Shown piece after piece: positions 7,176 through 13,270 of a DNA stretch of 17,327 bases; the first letter of the stretch is position 1, and each line of letters begins with the position of its first letter. The notes under the pieces were generated by a model. The model was not told the origin of the DNA. It saw only the letters and a program-made list of their open reading frames with translations, and made no database searches. The stretch is from CAZKTS01 sp964555735 (GTDB lineage: Bacteria; Actinomycetota; Acidimicrobiia; IMCC26256; PALSA-555). Position numbers and translations under genes: made by a program. The stretch covers positions 1 through 17,327 of the forward strand of contig CAZKTS010000118.1 of the NCBI GenBank assembly GCA_964555735.1, written 5' to 3'.

Positions 7176-7583
7176 ATGGCTGGAAGACCGAGCTATGGCT
7201 GGAAGAGCTTCTGCGGAATCCTGCTCATCGTGGTGGGCTTCTTCAACGTCGTCGACGGGTTGGTGGCGATCACCCAGTCGAACGCCGTGAAGAGTGCCTT
7301 GGGTGGTGCGGAGACGCAGCTCGCGCTGACCGACAACGTCAAGACGTGGGGCTGGATCGTCCTGGTCCTCGGCGTGGTGCTGATCCTGGCGGGCTTCGGC
7401 CTGTTCAGCGGCTCCGGGCTCGCTCGCTTCATCGGGATCGTCGCTGCCAGCGTGAACGCGATCGCGCAGCTGGCGTGGATGCCTCACAACGAGACGCGCT
7501 CGTTCGTGATGATCCTGATCGACGTCGTCGTGATCTACGGGATCGCGGTGCACTGTGGGCGTGACGACGAAGCGTTGCTCTGA
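7176..7583 (+). CDS. DUF7144-type four-TM membrane protein
   Basis: 135 residues with four clear hydrophobic helices: SFCGILLIVVGFFNVVDGLVAI, WGWIVLVLGVVLILAGFGLF, ARFIGIVAASVNAIAQLAWM and FVMILIDVVVIYGIAV (the first quoted only up to its core, GILLIVVGFFNVVDG). The pattern 'W-x-x-F-x-G-I-L-L-I-V-x-G-x-F-N-x-x-D-G' followed by 'W-G-W-x-x-L-x-L-G' matches small actinobacterial membrane proteins grouped as DUF7144, whose function is not known. It sits 43 bp after the SnoaL-like gene and just before a strong hairpin, so the two genes probably form one transcription unit. ATG 7176 is chosen for its Shine-Dalgarno site and because the family starts shortly before 'GW'. The family assignment is from memory of its signature, and no function is implied. 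Confidence 0.82.
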   Translation: MAGRPSYGWKSFCGILLIVVGFFNVVDGLVAITQSNAVKSALGGAETQLALTDNVKTWGWIVLVLGVVLILAGFGLFSGSGLARFIGIVAASVNAIAQLAWMPHNETRSFVMILIDVVVIYGIAVHCGRDDEALL

Positions 7584-7596
7584 TCATGCCGTCGGA

Positions 7597-7626
7597 GCGC
7601 CGAGCCGGGTCCGTCCGGCTCGGCGC
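7597..7626. terminator. Perfect 12-bp-stem hairpin before cydA
   Basis: GCGCCGAGCCGG (7597-7608) pairs perfectly with CCGGCTCGGCGC (7615-7626) around a 6-nt loop, 13 bp after the DUF7144 stop codon. There is no following T-run, but the very stable GC stem at a gene end fits a U-less actinobacterial terminator separating the two-gene unit from the cyd operon. Confidence 0.65.
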
Positions 7627-7669
7627 CCTCGGCGCGCCCGGATACCCGGCGACGGGGCCGATGACGTGG

Positions 7670-7675
7670 CAGGCT
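7670..7675 (+). promoter_or_regulatory. Weak candidate -10 box (CAGGCT) for cydA
   Basis: CAGGCT lies 8 nt before ATG 7684 and matches TANNNT except at the first base. The spacing equals that of the better boxes at 14699 and 15405. No strong Shine-Dalgarno site precedes cydA. The case is suggestive only. Confidence 0.25.
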
Positions 7676-7683
7676 GATCGCCG

Positions 7684-9105
7684 ATGCTGACCTTCCTCGC
7701 GGTCGACATCGTGCCGTGGGCACGAGCGCAGATGGCGTTCACGCTCGCGGCGCACATCATCCTGGTGCCGCTCGGCGTCTCCTGGGCCTTCATGGCATTG
7801 ATCGCGAACTACCGCGCGATCAAGAAGGACGACCGCGACGCGCTGCTCCTCGCGCAGCGCTGGTCGAAGTACATGGCCGTCACCTTCGCGGTCGGCGCCG
7901 TCACCGGCACCGTGCTGACGTTCGAGTTCGGTCTGCTGTGGCCGAACTTCATGGACAAGTTCGGCGCGGCGTTCGGCATCCCGTTCGCCATCGAGGGTCT
8001 CTTCTTCTTCCTCGAGGCGATCTTCATCGCCATCTACATCTACGGCTGGAAGCGCCTCAAGCCGTGGCCGCACTTCTGGACCGGCGTCCCGATCGTCATC
8101 GCCGGGATCGGCGGGACGGTGTCGGTCGTGGCGGCCAACGCCTGGATGAACGAGCCGGCGGGGTTCAGCCTCGACAAGGCGGGCAAGGTCGTCGACGTCC
8201 AGCCGCTCGAGGTCATCTTCAACAAGGCGATGCCGCTCCAGTCGCTCCACATGCTCATTGCCGCCTACCTCGTCGGCGGCTTCCTCGTAGCGTCGGTCTA
8301 CGCGTGGGGGATGCTCAAAGGCCGACGCGACCGCTACCACAAGCTCGGGTTCACCATCGCGTTCACGGTCGCCGCGATCGCCACGCCGGTGCAGATGCTC
8401 GTCGGCGACCAGCTGGCCCGCTGGGTCTACGAGAACGAGCCGACGAAGTTCGCCGCGATGGAGCTCGTCCCGAAGACGTCGAGCGACGTCCCCGAGACCC
8501 TGCTCGGTCATCTCAACGACGACGGCACCGTGAGCGGCGGCTTCGAGATCCCCGGTCTCGCGTCGATCCTCTCCGACCCTGGCGATGGGACCTCGACGGT
8601 GATCCAGGGTCTCGACGAGGTGCCGAAGGACGAACGGCCGACGACCCGCGAGGTGAACACGGTGCACCTCGCGTGGGACGTGATGGTCGGACTCGGGACG
8701 TTCCTCTCGCTGCTCGCGCTCTGGTACGGCATCTCATGGGCGTTCAAGCGGAGGATCCCGCAGTCCAAGTGGTTCCTGCGCGCCGCGGCCGCGTCGGGGA
8801 TCCTCTCGATCCTGGCGATGGAGGCCGGGTGGGTCGTCACCGAGGTCGGACGCCAGCCCTGGATCGTGCGCAACTTCATGAAGGTGGAGGACGCGGCCAC
8901 GAGCAACGACGGCGTGTGGATCACCTTCGTGGTGATCGCGATCCTCTACGTCGCGGTCGCGGTGACGCTCGTGCTCATCCTGCGCGCGATGAGCCGACGC
9001 TTCCGAGCCCAGGGCGAGTCGGACGACACGCGTGACGTGCCGTACGGCCCCCGCCCTCCCGTCGGCCCGTCCGCGCCGAGCCAGGAGGAGGTGCCGGTCG
9101 GATGA
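7684..9105 (+). CDS. cydA: Cytochrome bd-type ubiquinol/menaquinol oxidase subunit I
   Basis: 473 residues, a multi-pass subunit that oxidises quinol and carries the haems of the bd-type terminal oxidase in the cytoplasmic membrane. Recognisable elements are ARAQMAFTLAAHIILVP (14-30, with H24 as the probable haem ligand), AIEGLFFFLEAIFIAIYIYGW (two conserved Glu, E104 and E111), MPLQSLHML (183-191, with H189 as the likely b558 ligand), WDVMVGLG (M334 as the likely axial Met) and GRQPWIV (389-395). The segment between roughly 250 and 325 is the quinol (Q) loop and is of the short type. The polar Pro-rich tail after residue 435 is cytoplasmic. The stop overlaps a mini-ORF start (ATGA). The oxidase works at high oxygen affinity and is commonly induced by low oxygen or respiratory stress. 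No cydDC genes are seen in the window. Confidence 0.96.
   Translation: MLTFLAVDIVPWARAQMAFTLAAHIILVPLGVSWAFMALIANYRAIKKDDRDALLLAQRWSKYMAVTFAVGAVTGTVLTFEFGLLWPNFMDKFGAAFGIPFAIEGLFFFLEAIFIAIYIYGWKRLKPWPHFWTGVPIVIAGIGGTVSVVAANAWMNEPAGFSLDKAGKVVDVQPLEVIFNKAMPLQSLHMLIAAYLVGGFLVASVYAWGMLKGRRDRYHKLGFTIAFTVAAIATPVQMLVGDQLARWVYENEPTKFAAMELVPKTSSDVPETLLGHLNDDGTVSGGFEIPGLASILSDPGDGTSTVIQGLDEVPKDERPTTREVNTVHLAWDVMVGLGTFLSLLALWYGISWAFKRRIPQSKWFLRAAAASGILSILAMEAGWVVTEVGRQPWIVRNFMKVEDAATSNDGVWITFVVIAILYVAVAVTLVLILRAMSRRFRAQGESDDTRDVPYGPRPPVGPSAPSQEEVPVG
9083..9091 (+). promoter_or_regulatory. Strong Shine-Dalgarno site inside the 3' end of cydA
   Basis: AGGAGGAGG lies in the last codons of cydA, 10 nt before the ATG at 9102. 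It is the strongest purine match in the cyd region, yet it serves the mini-ORF rather than cydB, whose own ATG (9164) has only GGGAG 12 nt upstream. Confidence 0.4.
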
Positions 9106-9170
9106 GCGGGAGCGGAGCCGTGGCCGGACGGCCGGGACGGCGGAGCGGGAGCGACCAGAAGCGATGAGCG
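9101..9170. repeat. Short direct repeats spanning the cydA-cydB junction
   Basis: GATGAGCG occurs at 9101-9108 (cydA stop / mini-ORF start) and again at 9163-9170 (cydB start). GAGCGGGAGCG occurs at 9104-9114 and 9143-9153. The start-codon context therefore appears at both edges of the spacer, as if a short duplication had moved an ancestral ATGA overlap about 62 bp apart. The repeats are short, so chance is not excluded. Confidence 0.4.
9102..9167 (+). CDS. Possible 21-residue coupling mini-ORF between cydA and cydB
   Basis: ATG 9102 overlaps the cydA stop (ATGA). The frame reads 21 codons, MSGSGAVAGRPGRRSGSDQKR, and its TGA (9165-9167) overlaps the cydB start ATG 9164, again ATGA. A strong Shine-Dalgarno site lies upstream. 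The peptide is Gly/Ser/Arg-rich, without any hydrophobic helix, so it is not a CydX/CydS-type oxidase subunit. Codon use (GGA three times, CGA) is unlike the neighbouring genes, which argues that the peptide is not under coding selection. If translated, its likely role is to pass ribosomes from cydA to cydB. It could also be a chance frame in a duplicated spacer. Confidence 0.3.
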   Translation: MSGSGAVAGRPGRRSGSDQKR

Positions 9171-10180
9171 ACGTCATCGCGGTCGTGCTGTTCTTCGGCG
9201 TGAGTGCCTACGCGCTGCTCGGTGGCGCCGACTTCGGCGCCGGCTTCTGGGACCTCGTCGCCGGGGGTGCCGACCGGGGCCGGCGGCCGCGCGAGGTCGT
9301 GGACCACTCGATCGGGCCGGTCTGGGAGGCCAACCACGTCTGGCTGATCTTCTGCCTGGTCGTGCTGTGGACCGCGTTCTCGGAGGCCTTCGCCTCGATC
9401 ATGCTCACCCTCTTCGTCCCGCTCACGCTTGCAGCGCTGGGGATCGTGCTGCGGGGCTCGAGCTTCGCCTTCCGCAAAGAGGTGTACCGGGAGCGGTCCC
9501 GCCGCAACTTCGGCTCGATCTTCGCGGTGTCGTCGGTGCTCGTGCCCTTCTGCCTCGGCGCGGTCGCGGGCGGCATCGCGTCGGGTCGTGTGCCGGCGGG
9601 CGGGACGAGCGGCGACATCTGGGAGAGCTGGCTCAACCCGACGTCGATCCTCGGCGGCGTGCTGGCTGTCGTGGTGTGCGCGTACCTCGCTGCGACCTAC
9701 ATGGTCTACGACGCGGAGCGCACCGCCGGTCCCGACATGGTCGAGTACTACCGACGTCGGGCCCTGGTCATGGCGGTGGTCGCCGGTGTGCTCGCGCTCG
9801 CCGGGATCTTCATCCTGCGCGACGACGCACGCTACGTGTTCGACGGGATGACGGCGCGTGCGCTGCCGCTGGTGATCCTCTCCGCGCTGTGCGGCATCGG
9901 CTCGATCTTCTTGCTCCTGCGCACGAACCACCGTGGCGCGCGCCTGGTGGCCGCCGGCGCAGTCGTCGCGATCATCTGGGGGTGGGGCGTCGCGCAGTGG
10001 CCCTACATGCTGCCGACGTCGCTGAAGGTCTCCGCCGCGGCCGCCCCGGACCCCACGCTCGTCACCGTGCTCGTCGTGTTCGTCATCGCCGCGATCGTGA
10101 TCCTGCCGTCGCTGGCGTTGCTCTACATCCTGGACCAGAAGAGCCTCGTCGAGCTCGACGAGGTCACGCCGCCGTCATGA
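9164..10180 (+). CDS. cydB: Cytochrome bd-type oxidase subunit II
   Basis: 338 residues, the haem-free partner of CydA in the cytoplasmic membrane. The N-terminus shows the family pattern: ALLGGADFGAGFWDL (17-31, with D23 in the DFG) and IGPVWEANHVWLIF (50-63), where Glu55 takes the place of the Asp in 'VWDGN' of E. coli CydB. About eight to nine hydrophobic helices follow, and the length is in the normal range. ATG 9164 is chosen because the family begins right before the first helix, and the longer upstream frame encodes only Arg-rich sequence. The stop TGA overlaps the start of the downstream lipoprotein gene (ATGA), so the two are probably translationally coupled. Confidence 0.95.
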   Translation: MSDVIAVVLFFGVSAYALLGGADFGAGFWDLVAGGADRGRRPREVVDHSIGPVWEANHVWLIFCLVVLWTAFSEAFASIMLTLFVPLTLAALGIVLRGSSFAFRKEVYRERSRRNFGSIFAVSSVLVPFCLGAVAGGIASGRVPAGGTSGDIWESWLNPTSILGGVLAVVVCAYLAATYMVYDAERTAGPDMVEYYRRRALVMAVVAGVLALAGIFILRDDARYVFDGMTARALPLVILSALCGIGSIFLLLRTNHRGARLVAAGAVVAIIWGWGVAQWPYMLPTSLKVSAAAAPDPTLVTVLVVFVIAAIVILPSLALLYILDQKSLVELDEVTPPS

Positions 10181-10629
10181 GCTCGACGGCACCGATCAAG
10201 GAGCACCGGGTGCGCCGGACCGCCATCATCATCGTGAGCCTCGTCGCGCTCGCCGCCTTCGCAACCGCGTGCGGGGGTGGCGACGACGACTCCGAGAGCT
10301 CGGCGAAGGACGCCGTCTGCAACGACGCTTCGGCGCTGCAGAAGTCGGTCGACCGGCTCGTCGACGACATCACGAGTCTCAACCTCGGCAGCGCGAAGGA
10401 CCAGCTCTCCAGCGTGGAGGAGGCAGCCAGCGCGCTCGCGGCATCCGCGAAGGACCTCGGGGAGGACGTGAAGCCGAAGATCGAGGCCGAGGTCTCGAAG
10501 CTCGAGAGCACCTTGAGCGAGCTCGGCTCGGCGACGAGCATCGATGACTTCACCGCCACGCTCAGCACGGCGAAGTCGCAGCTCGAGAGCGCGGTGAGCT
10601 CGGTGAGTGATTCCTTGAGCTGCGACTGA
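10177..10629 (+). CDS. Small helical lipoprotein coupled to cydB
   Basis: 150 residues. The N-terminus RVRRTAIIIVSLVALAAFATAC is a signal peptide ending in a lipobox-like ATAC, with Cys32 as the lipidation site, followed by GGGDDD, a usual lipoprotein linker. The mature part (about 40-150) is almost all predicted helix, rich in Ser, Ala, Lys, Glu and Leu with heptad-like spacing, so it may form a helical hairpin or coiled coil. It has just two further cysteines, C48 near the start and C149 as the penultimate residue, well placed for a disulfide that closes the hairpin. ATG 10177 overlaps the cydB stop by 4 nt, and its own TGA overlaps the next ATG by 1 nt. I recognise no family. Position suggests a role at the outer face of the membrane with the oxidase or the next enzyme, but this is inference. 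Confidence 0.85.
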   Translation: MSSTAPIKEHRVRRTAIIIVSLVALAAFATACGGGDDDSESSAKDAVCNDASALQKSVDRLVDDITSLNLGSAKDQLSSVEEAASALAASAKDLGEDVKPKIEAEVSKLESTLSELGSATSIDDFTATLSTAKSQLESAVSSVSDSLSCD

Positions 10630-12443
10630 TGGCGACGCGCATCGAGGACTACGCGCTGATCGGCGATACCCAGACCGCGGCACTGGTGGGCCGGGACGGG
10701 TCCATCGACTGGCTCTGCGTGCCCCGCTTCGACTCGGGCGCGGTGTTCGCCGCGTTGCTCGGCACCGTCGACCACGGGCGCTGGAAGCTCGCGCCGGCCG
10801 GGGGCATCCGGAAGATCGAGCGCGAGTACCGCGAGGGCACGCTCGTCCTCGAGACGACGTTCCACACCGACGACGGGGTGGTGCGCGTCGTCGACTGCAT
10901 GCCGATCCGTCAGAAGTCGGTCGACATCGTGCGCGTCGTCGAGGGCGTCTCGGGCCGAGTCCCGGTGCACATGGACCTGCGCATGCGCTTCGACTACGGC
11001 TCGAACCTGCCGTGGGTCACCGACCTCGACGGCCGGATGCACGCGACGGCGGGCCCCGACTCGATGGTGCTCACGACGACCGCGCCGACGGAGGGCGCCG
11101 GGCGCTCGACCGTGGCCGACTTCATCGTGTCGGCGGGCGAGAAGGTGCCGTTCGTGCTCGCCTGGCACCCATCCCATGAGAAGTCGCCCCGTCCCCACGA
11201 CGGGGTCAGTGCGGTGAACCGCACCGCGACCTGGTGGCGCAAGTGGTCGCGGCAGTGCACGTACCAAGGCGAGTCCGAAGACCTCGTGAAGCGGTCGCTG
11301 ATCACGCTCAAGGCGCTCACCTACGCGCCGACCGGCGGGATCGTGGCGGCGCCGACCACATCGCTGCCCGAGTGGATCGGCAGCGTGCGCAACTGGGACT
11401 ACCGGTACTGCTGGCTGCGGGATTCGGTGCTCACCTTGTTCGCGCTCATGACCGGGGGCTACACCGATGAGGCCCTGGCGTGGCGTGACTGGCTGCTGCG
11501 CGCGGCCGCGGGGGATCCGTCGAAACTCCAGATCATGTACGGCATCGGCGGGGAGCGCCGCCTCGACGAGTACGAGGTGCCCTGGCTCCCGGGCTACGAG
11601 TCGTCCGCCCCGGTGCGCGTGGGCAATGCGGCGAGCGAGCAGTTCCAGCTCGACGTCTACGGCGAGACGCTCGCATCGCTCTCGCTGATGCGCGGCATCG
11701 CGCCGCCGGAGACCGCCGGCGCGGCCGGGAACGCGGACGAGGCCTGGAAGCTCGAGGTCGCGCTGCTCGACTACCTCGAGGGCGCGTGGCAGCACCCCGA
11801 CGACGGCCTGTGGGAGATGCGCGGGGAGCGTCAGCACTTCACCCACTCCAAGGTGATGGCGTGGCTCGGCTTCGCGAGCGCGATCCAGTCCGCCGTCCGA
11901 TGCGACTTGCCGGCCCCACTCGACCGCTGGCGTCAGCGCCGCGACGAGATCAAGCAGCAGGTGCTGACCGAGGGCTTCGACCCGGAGAAGAACTCCTTCA
12001 CGCAGGCGTACGGCTCGAAGCAGCTCGATGCTGCGCTCCTGCAGATCCCCGGCACCGGCTTCCTGCCCGCCGACGACCCGAGGATGGTCGGGACCGTCGC
12101 CGCCATCGAGCGCGAGCTCCTCGAGGACGGCTACGTGCTCCGCTACCGGAGCGAGTCCGGCGACGACGGCCTGCCGCCCGGCGAGGGCGCGTTCCTGCCG
12201 TGCTCGTTCTGGCTCGTCGGCTGCTACGTCGGGCAGGGACGCGCCAAGGACGCGCGCGTCCTCTTCGAACGGCTCACCGGCATCGCGAACGACGTCGGCC
12301 TCTTCTCCGAGGAGTACGACCCCGTCGCGAAGCGCCAGCTCGGCAACGTCCCGCAGGCGTTCACGCACCTCGCGTTCGTGCGCGCGGCGGCGACCATGCG
12401 CGACCCGAGCGCCGCGACGACCTTCGTCGACGGCAACGCCTGA
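10629..12443 (+). CDS. Glycoside hydrolase family 15 protein (glucoamylase- or trehalase-like)
   Basis: 604 residues, no signal peptide, so cytoplasmic. The N-terminal beta-rich region starts with RIEDYALIGDTQTAALVGRDGSIDWLCVPRFDS-type sequence (core IGDTQTAALVGRDGSIDWLC), normal for bacterial GH15. The catalytic (alpha/alpha)6 barrel contains NWDYRYCWLRDS (255-266), WEMRGERQHFTHSK with the probable acid Glu396, and FSEEYDP (559-565) with the probable base at Glu561 or 562. The family includes glucoamylases, glucodextranases and the GH15 trehalases of mycobacteria, and length and layout fit the last group as well as generic actinobacterial members. A trehalase or alpha-glucosidase role is plausible, but substrate cannot be read from sequence. 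Its ATG overlaps the lipoprotein stop (TGATG), tying it to the cyd operon. A membrane protein follows after 44 bp. Confidence 0.93.
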   Translation: MATRIEDYALIGDTQTAALVGRDGSIDWLCVPRFDSGAVFAALLGTVDHGRWKLAPAGGIRKIEREYREGTLVLETTFHTDDGVVRVVDCMPIRQKSVDIVRVVEGVSGRVPVHMDLRMRFDYGSNLPWVTDLDGRMHATAGPDSMVLTTTAPTEGAGRSTVADFIVSAGEKVPFVLAWHPSHEKSPRPHDGVSAVNRTATWWRKWSRQCTYQGESEDLVKRSLITLKALTYAPTGGIVAAPTTSLPEWIGSVRNWDYRYCWLRDSVLTLFALMTGGYTDEALAWRDWLLRAAAGDPSKLQIMYGIGGERRLDEYEVPWLPGYESSAPVRVGNAASEQFQLDVYGETLASLSLMRGIAPPETAGAAGNADEAWKLEVALLDYLEGAWQHPDDGLWEMRGERQHFTHSKVMAWLGFASAIQSAVRCDLPAPLDRWRQRRDEIKQQVLTEGFDPEKNSFTQAYGSKQLDAALLQIPGTGFLPADDPRMVGTVAAIERELLEDGYVLRYRSESGDDGLPPGEGAFLPCSFWLVGCYVGQGRAKDARVLFERLTGIANDVGLFSEEYDPVAKRQLGNVPQAFTHLAFVRAAATMRDPSAATTFVDGNA

Positions 12444-12476
12444 CACCAGGGTTCGGGGCACATGGAAGGGATCGTC

Positions 12477-12482
12477 GAGGAG
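12477..12482 (+). promoter_or_regulatory. Shine-Dalgarno site setting the start at 12488
   Basis: GAGGAG ends 5 nt before ATG 12488. It overlaps the alternative in-frame GTG at 12482, which is thereby disfavoured. Confidence 0.55.
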
Positions 12483-12487
12483 TGGCG

Positions 12488-13243
12488 ATGACCGCGCCGG
12501 CACTCGGCATCTCGGCGGCCCGGGCGCCGCGCAAGCAGCACTCGCTGCTCGACGGCGGTTCGGGCTCGACCTGGTGGGCGCCCGACGCGGTGGGCTGGTG
12601 GATCGGCGTCCTCTTCTTCGTCGGCGCGTCGTGCTTCGCACTCGGCGCGATGCCGGGCTACGTGGAGACGGTCGGTGTCGCCGCCGACGGGGTGACCTAC
12701 TTCGTGGGGTCGCTGTTCTTCACCACCGCCGCGTTCCTCCAGTACCTGGAGGTCGTGAACACGGCGCGGGGGCGAGATGCCGTGGGTGGCAGCGAGCGTC
12801 GGCGTCTGTTCAGCGTCGAGCCCCACCGCGTCGACTGGTGGGCAACGAGCGTGCAGCTGATCGGCACCCTCTTCTTCAACGTCAGCACCGGCGCCGCGAT
12901 GATCGACCACCTCTCCGCGTCGGAGGCGAACCATCTCGTCTGGAAGCCGAACGTGTTCGGCTGTATCTGCTTCCTCGTCGCGAGCTCGCTCGCCTGGCTC
13001 GAGGTCGGTCGCCGGTGGTGGTCGTGGCGGCCTCGCGAGCTCTCGTGGTGGATCGCCGGCGCGAACCTCGTCGGGTCCATCGCGTTCGCGGTCTCTGCGG
13101 CCGCCGCCAAGGTCGTCCCGGCGACCGATCAACCCCGCAACGTCACGCTCATGAACCTCGGGACGTTCATCGGCGCACTCGGCTTCGTCGTGGGCGCGCT
13201 GTTGCTGCTCCCGGAACGAACCCTCCCCGTGGCCGAGCAGTAG
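12488..13243 (+). CDS. Six-TM membrane protein built of three two-helix repeats (YrhK-like?)
   Basis: 251 residues. Three units can be aligned by eye, each with a Trp-Trp pair opening a first helix and a Gly/Ala-rich second helix usually ending near a Glu: WWIGVLFFVGASCFALGA with YFVGSLFFTTAAFLQYLE (37-88), WWATSVQLIGTLFFNVSTGA with VFGCICFLVASSLAWLE (117-172), and WWIAGANLVGSIAFAVSAAA with LGTFIGALGFVVGALLLLPE (187-243). The polar linkers differ, and the N-terminal 30 residues are basic and cytoplasmic-like. The 'FxGSxxF' pattern resembles small YrhK-type membrane domains, but I am not certain of the family and propose no activity. The start is set by GAGGAG upstream. It lies 44 bp after the GH15 gene and 27 bp before gadB, so it may belong to either operon or both. 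It may be a transporter-like or sensor-like protein; nothing decides this. Confidence 0.8.
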   Translation: MTAPALGISAARAPRKQHSLLDGGSGSTWWAPDAVGWWIGVLFFVGASCFALGAMPGYVETVGVAADGVTYFVGSLFFTTAAFLQYLEVVNTARGRDAVGGSERRRLFSVEPHRVDWWATSVQLIGTLFFNVSTGAAMIDHLSASEANHLVWKPNVFGCICFLVASSLAWLEVGRRWWSWRPRELSWWIAGANLVGSIAFAVSAAAAKVVPATDQPRNVTLMNLGTFIGALGFVVGALLLLPERTLPVAEQ

Positions 13244-13270
13244 CGCAGCCACCGAACCGAAAGAGACCCC

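Noticed and set aside
9102..9167. CydX/CydS-type small oxidase subunit
   Set aside because: The 21-residue peptide has no hydrophobic helix, which all such single-TM subunits need.
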